A stretch of DNA of 64,000 bases, from contig CALKRW010000036.1 of the NCBI GenBank assembly GCA_937989585.1, forward strand, positions 1-64,000, read 5' to 3'. Below, one piece after another: positions 62,437 through 64,000 of this stretch. Origin of the DNA: an uncultured Porphyromonadaceae bacterium. Lineage in GTDB: Bacteria; Bacteroidota; Bacteroidia; Bacteroidales; Muribaculaceae. The translations under genes and the position numbers were made by a program. Every line of letters begins with the position of its first letter. The stretch's first letter is position 1. The notes beneath the pieces are model-generated. The model made no database searches and was not told the origin of the DNA. It saw nothing but the letters and a program-made list of their open reading frames with translations.

Positions 62437-63461
62437 AATTGAAGATACTACTGCGAGGCAAAGCCCTTTACCAAGAACCCGATAGAATATGGATAGCTCG
62501 TGGTATGAGTTTTTTCGCGGTCGACTATTCGGGCAAGCGCGTCAGCAGAATTTTTCGGGTCGGCGGTCTAAAAGACCGGATATTAAGTTGCCATCGTCTG
62601 TCGGGTCAGTTGCTTCGTGTGGGCTTGCATCATCTCTTGCCACTAAACAACGGTAATATACTGGTTACAGCCAAACGAAAGACATATATATTTTCCCCTA
62701 ATGGCGAAATTGTCAACATCTGGAGCGGCTATCAGGGCAACAAACCTGGCCATCAGGGCGTTTGCGTCACACCCGACGGAACAATATTCTTTGCCGAATA
62801 TCTCCTTAACACCAATCGCGACCACGATATTCAACTCTGGCGAAGCTCCGACAATGGTATGACATTTCATACGGTAAAAACATGGCCGGCAGGTGATATC
62901 CGCCATCTTCATTTTGTAAAGTGGGATAAATTCGAACAATGCCTGTGGCTCGGAACGGGCGATTATGGTGAGAATGGCGCCGAAAACCGTCTTTATCGCT
63001 CCGCAGACAATGGCGACACATGGGAACTCATCGGGCAGTATAGCCAGAACTGGCGTGCTATCGGTGTATGCTTCACCGAAGATGCCTTGCTATGGGGCAC
63101 CGATGCCGGCTCTTGCCCGGATACCGTCCATTTTGTTCGTATGGATCGCAAAACACATCAACTTGAGCTCCTCTCTGACATAGAAGGTCCGTGCCATGGT
63201 TGCGCATCGTTAGACGATGGCAGAGCTTTTTTCTCTACTGGCGTAGAAGGAGGCGAAAACGAAAAAGACAACTTAGCCCGCCTCAAAGAATACAGTGACG
63301 GCACTCTCCGCGATATAATGAAACTCCAAAAAGATTGTTGGCCACTCATCCTCCAATATGGTGTAATGCGTTTCCCCCTCGGCACCGATAACTGCTCAAA
63401 ATTGGTATTCACGACAATGGGTTTAAAAGGCCACGGCGAAAAGATAATTATCGAACAATGA
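62433..63461 (+). CDS. Beta-propeller (BNR/sialidase-like) protein of unknown function
   Basis: The protein is 342 aa and cytoplasmic, with no signal peptide. Asp-box/BNR-like repeats are visible: LWRSSDNGMTFHTV and LYRSADNGDTWELI, with further blades around ICVTPDGTIFFAEY. It overlaps the previous gene by 4 bases and the next by 4 bases, so it belongs to the operon. Sialidase-type propellers normally bind or cut glycans, but the lack of a signal and of obvious catalytic residues leaves its role open. Confidence 0.7.
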   Translation: MKLKILLRGKALYQEPDRIWIARGMSFFAVDYSGKRVSRIFRVGGLKDRILSCHRLSGQLLRVGLHHLLPLNNGNILVTAKRKTYIFSPNGEIVNIWSGYQGNKPGHQGVCVTPDGTIFFAEYLLNTNRDHDIQLWRSSDNGMTFHTVKTWPAGDIRHLHFVKWDKFEQCLWLGTGDYGENGAENRLYRSADNGDTWELIGQYSQNWRAIGVCFTEDALLWGTDAGSCPDTVHFVRMDRKTHQLELLSDIEGPCHGCASLDDGRAFFSTGVEGGENEKDNLARLKEYSDGTLRDIMKLQKDCWPLILQYGVMRFPLGTDNCSKLVFTTMGLKGHGEKIIIEQ

Positions 63462-64000
63462 CAAAAGCGAAAGTTCTTATCCTCGATGGAGACGCAGCTC
63501 ACGCGGTGGCTATTATGGAGTGTCTGAAGAAATCGGGTTATGCTACCGCTGTTATTTGCTCAGAGACACTAAGCTATGGCTACCATTCCCGTCTTGCCGA
63601 CGAGCGATTTGTTGGTCCCGACAGCCATTCGCCGGAATATGACTCTTTTTTGATAGATTTCTTAAAGAATAATCATTTCGACGTTCTCATACCCACTTCC
63701 GATGCTACCGCTGAATTTATGAGCCGTAATAAGGCTGAATTGAGACCGATTACAGGAGTTCTGATGCCAGATATGGACGTTTTTATGAAAGCCTACGACA
63801 AGAACCAACTTATGGAAGTATGTAGGTGTAATAAATTCCCGCATCCGCTTACCGTTGACCTGTCGAAGACTCCGACAGACGCTCCCGAACTAAAAAAATT
63901 TCCATTCCCGGCCTTGATTAAGCCAAATCTTACGTCCGGCGGTCGAGGTATGACACTTGTCAATAATTTCGCTGAATTTAAAGAAACATACCCGAATATC
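63458..64000 (+). CDS. ATP-grasp ligase, truncated by the window end
   Basis: About 181 codons are visible with no stop before the window ends. It starts at ATG 63458, overlapping the previous stop by 4 bases. The N-terminus KVLILDGDAAHAVAIMECLKKSGY, then DVLIPTSDATAEFM, DKNQLMEVC and LIKPNLTSGGRGM (nucleotide-binding Lys and Gly-rich loop) are typical of carboxylate-amine ligase ATP-grasp proteins. It might add an amino acid to a sugar acid of the polymer. The C-terminal half and any downstream genes are not seen. Confidence 0.85.
   Translation, partial: MTKAKVLILDGDAAHAVAIMECLKKSGYATAVICSETLSYGYHSRLADERFVGPDSHSPEYDSFLIDFLKNNHFDVLIPTSDATAEFMSRNKAELRPITGVLMPDMDVFMKAYDKNQLMEVCRCNKFPHPLTVDLSKTPTDAPELKKFPFPALIKPNLTSGGRGMTLVNNFAEFKETYPNI

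Overview
The window looks like a Bacteroidales chromosome segment, most probably Muribaculaceae or a close relative. The order-level call rests on several sequence features: promoter elements of the Bacteroidetes type (TTTG, about 19 nt, TAnnTTTG), a TamL-type lipoprotein/barrel fusion, a tRNA without an encoded CCA end, a CTnDOT-like tra gene set (DUF4134/DUF4133, TraG, TraJ-O) and a NusG-like regulator at the head of a polysaccharide locus. The family-level guess is inference.

Layout. (1) 1-13.75 kb is ordinary core genome: two paralogous small lipoproteins, a GT39-type membrane glycosyltransferase, a prolyl oligopeptidase, a lipoprotein, an MBL hydrolase, an RNase D-like exonuclease, a Cys-rich repeat protein, a small barrel, a TamL-like protein, a HAD phosphatase and RpiB. 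(2) A tRNA-Leu(CAG) at 13749-13829 marks the start of a conjugative element. It has a replication/regulation block (14.1-19.3 kb: HTH proteins, a replisome-organiser-like protein, two DnaC-like ATPases, an XRE regulator) and one long tra operon (20.3-38.25 kb) encoding a complete-looking Bacteroidetes type IV secretion machine and a VirD4-type coupling protein. I can find no relaxase. (3) 38.4-42.3 kb is a regulatory head: a tyrosine recombinase, then 78 bp later a segment bounded by 15-bp perfect inverted repeats (39687-39701 and 39905-39919) carrying an outward-facing promoter, then a gene fusing a catalytically dead tyrosine-recombinase fold to a NusG/UpxY-like NGN-KOW module, then an overlapping gene in the position of upxZ. 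(4) 42.3 kb to the window end is a one-direction capsule/exopolysaccharide operon: ugd, a Wzx-like flippase, a pyruvyl-transferase pair, glycosyltransferases, an EpsG/Wzy-like polymerase, TupA-like ATP-grasp and CapA-like proteins, an acetyltransferase broken at a G8 tract, a deacetylase, the UDP-L-FucNAc genes capE-capF-capG with a WbuB-like transferase, a propeller protein and a truncated ATP-grasp gene.

How it fits together. The recombinase probably inverts the 39.7-39.9 kb segment, turning polysaccharide expression on or off. The promoter in this copy reads toward the polysaccharide genes, so the copy is in the ON state. The fused recombinase-like/NusG protein would then let RNA polymerase run through the roughly 24-kb operon. 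A second variable layer may act on structure: one G gained or lost at 55671-55678 would switch the acetyltransferase frame. The conjugation module sits directly against this switch, so the polysaccharide locus may be cargo of the element. The right end is not visible, so this cannot be decided here.

The most novel candidates are the recombinase/invertible promoter/dead-recombinase-NusG fusion unit and the G8-interrupted acetyltransferase.
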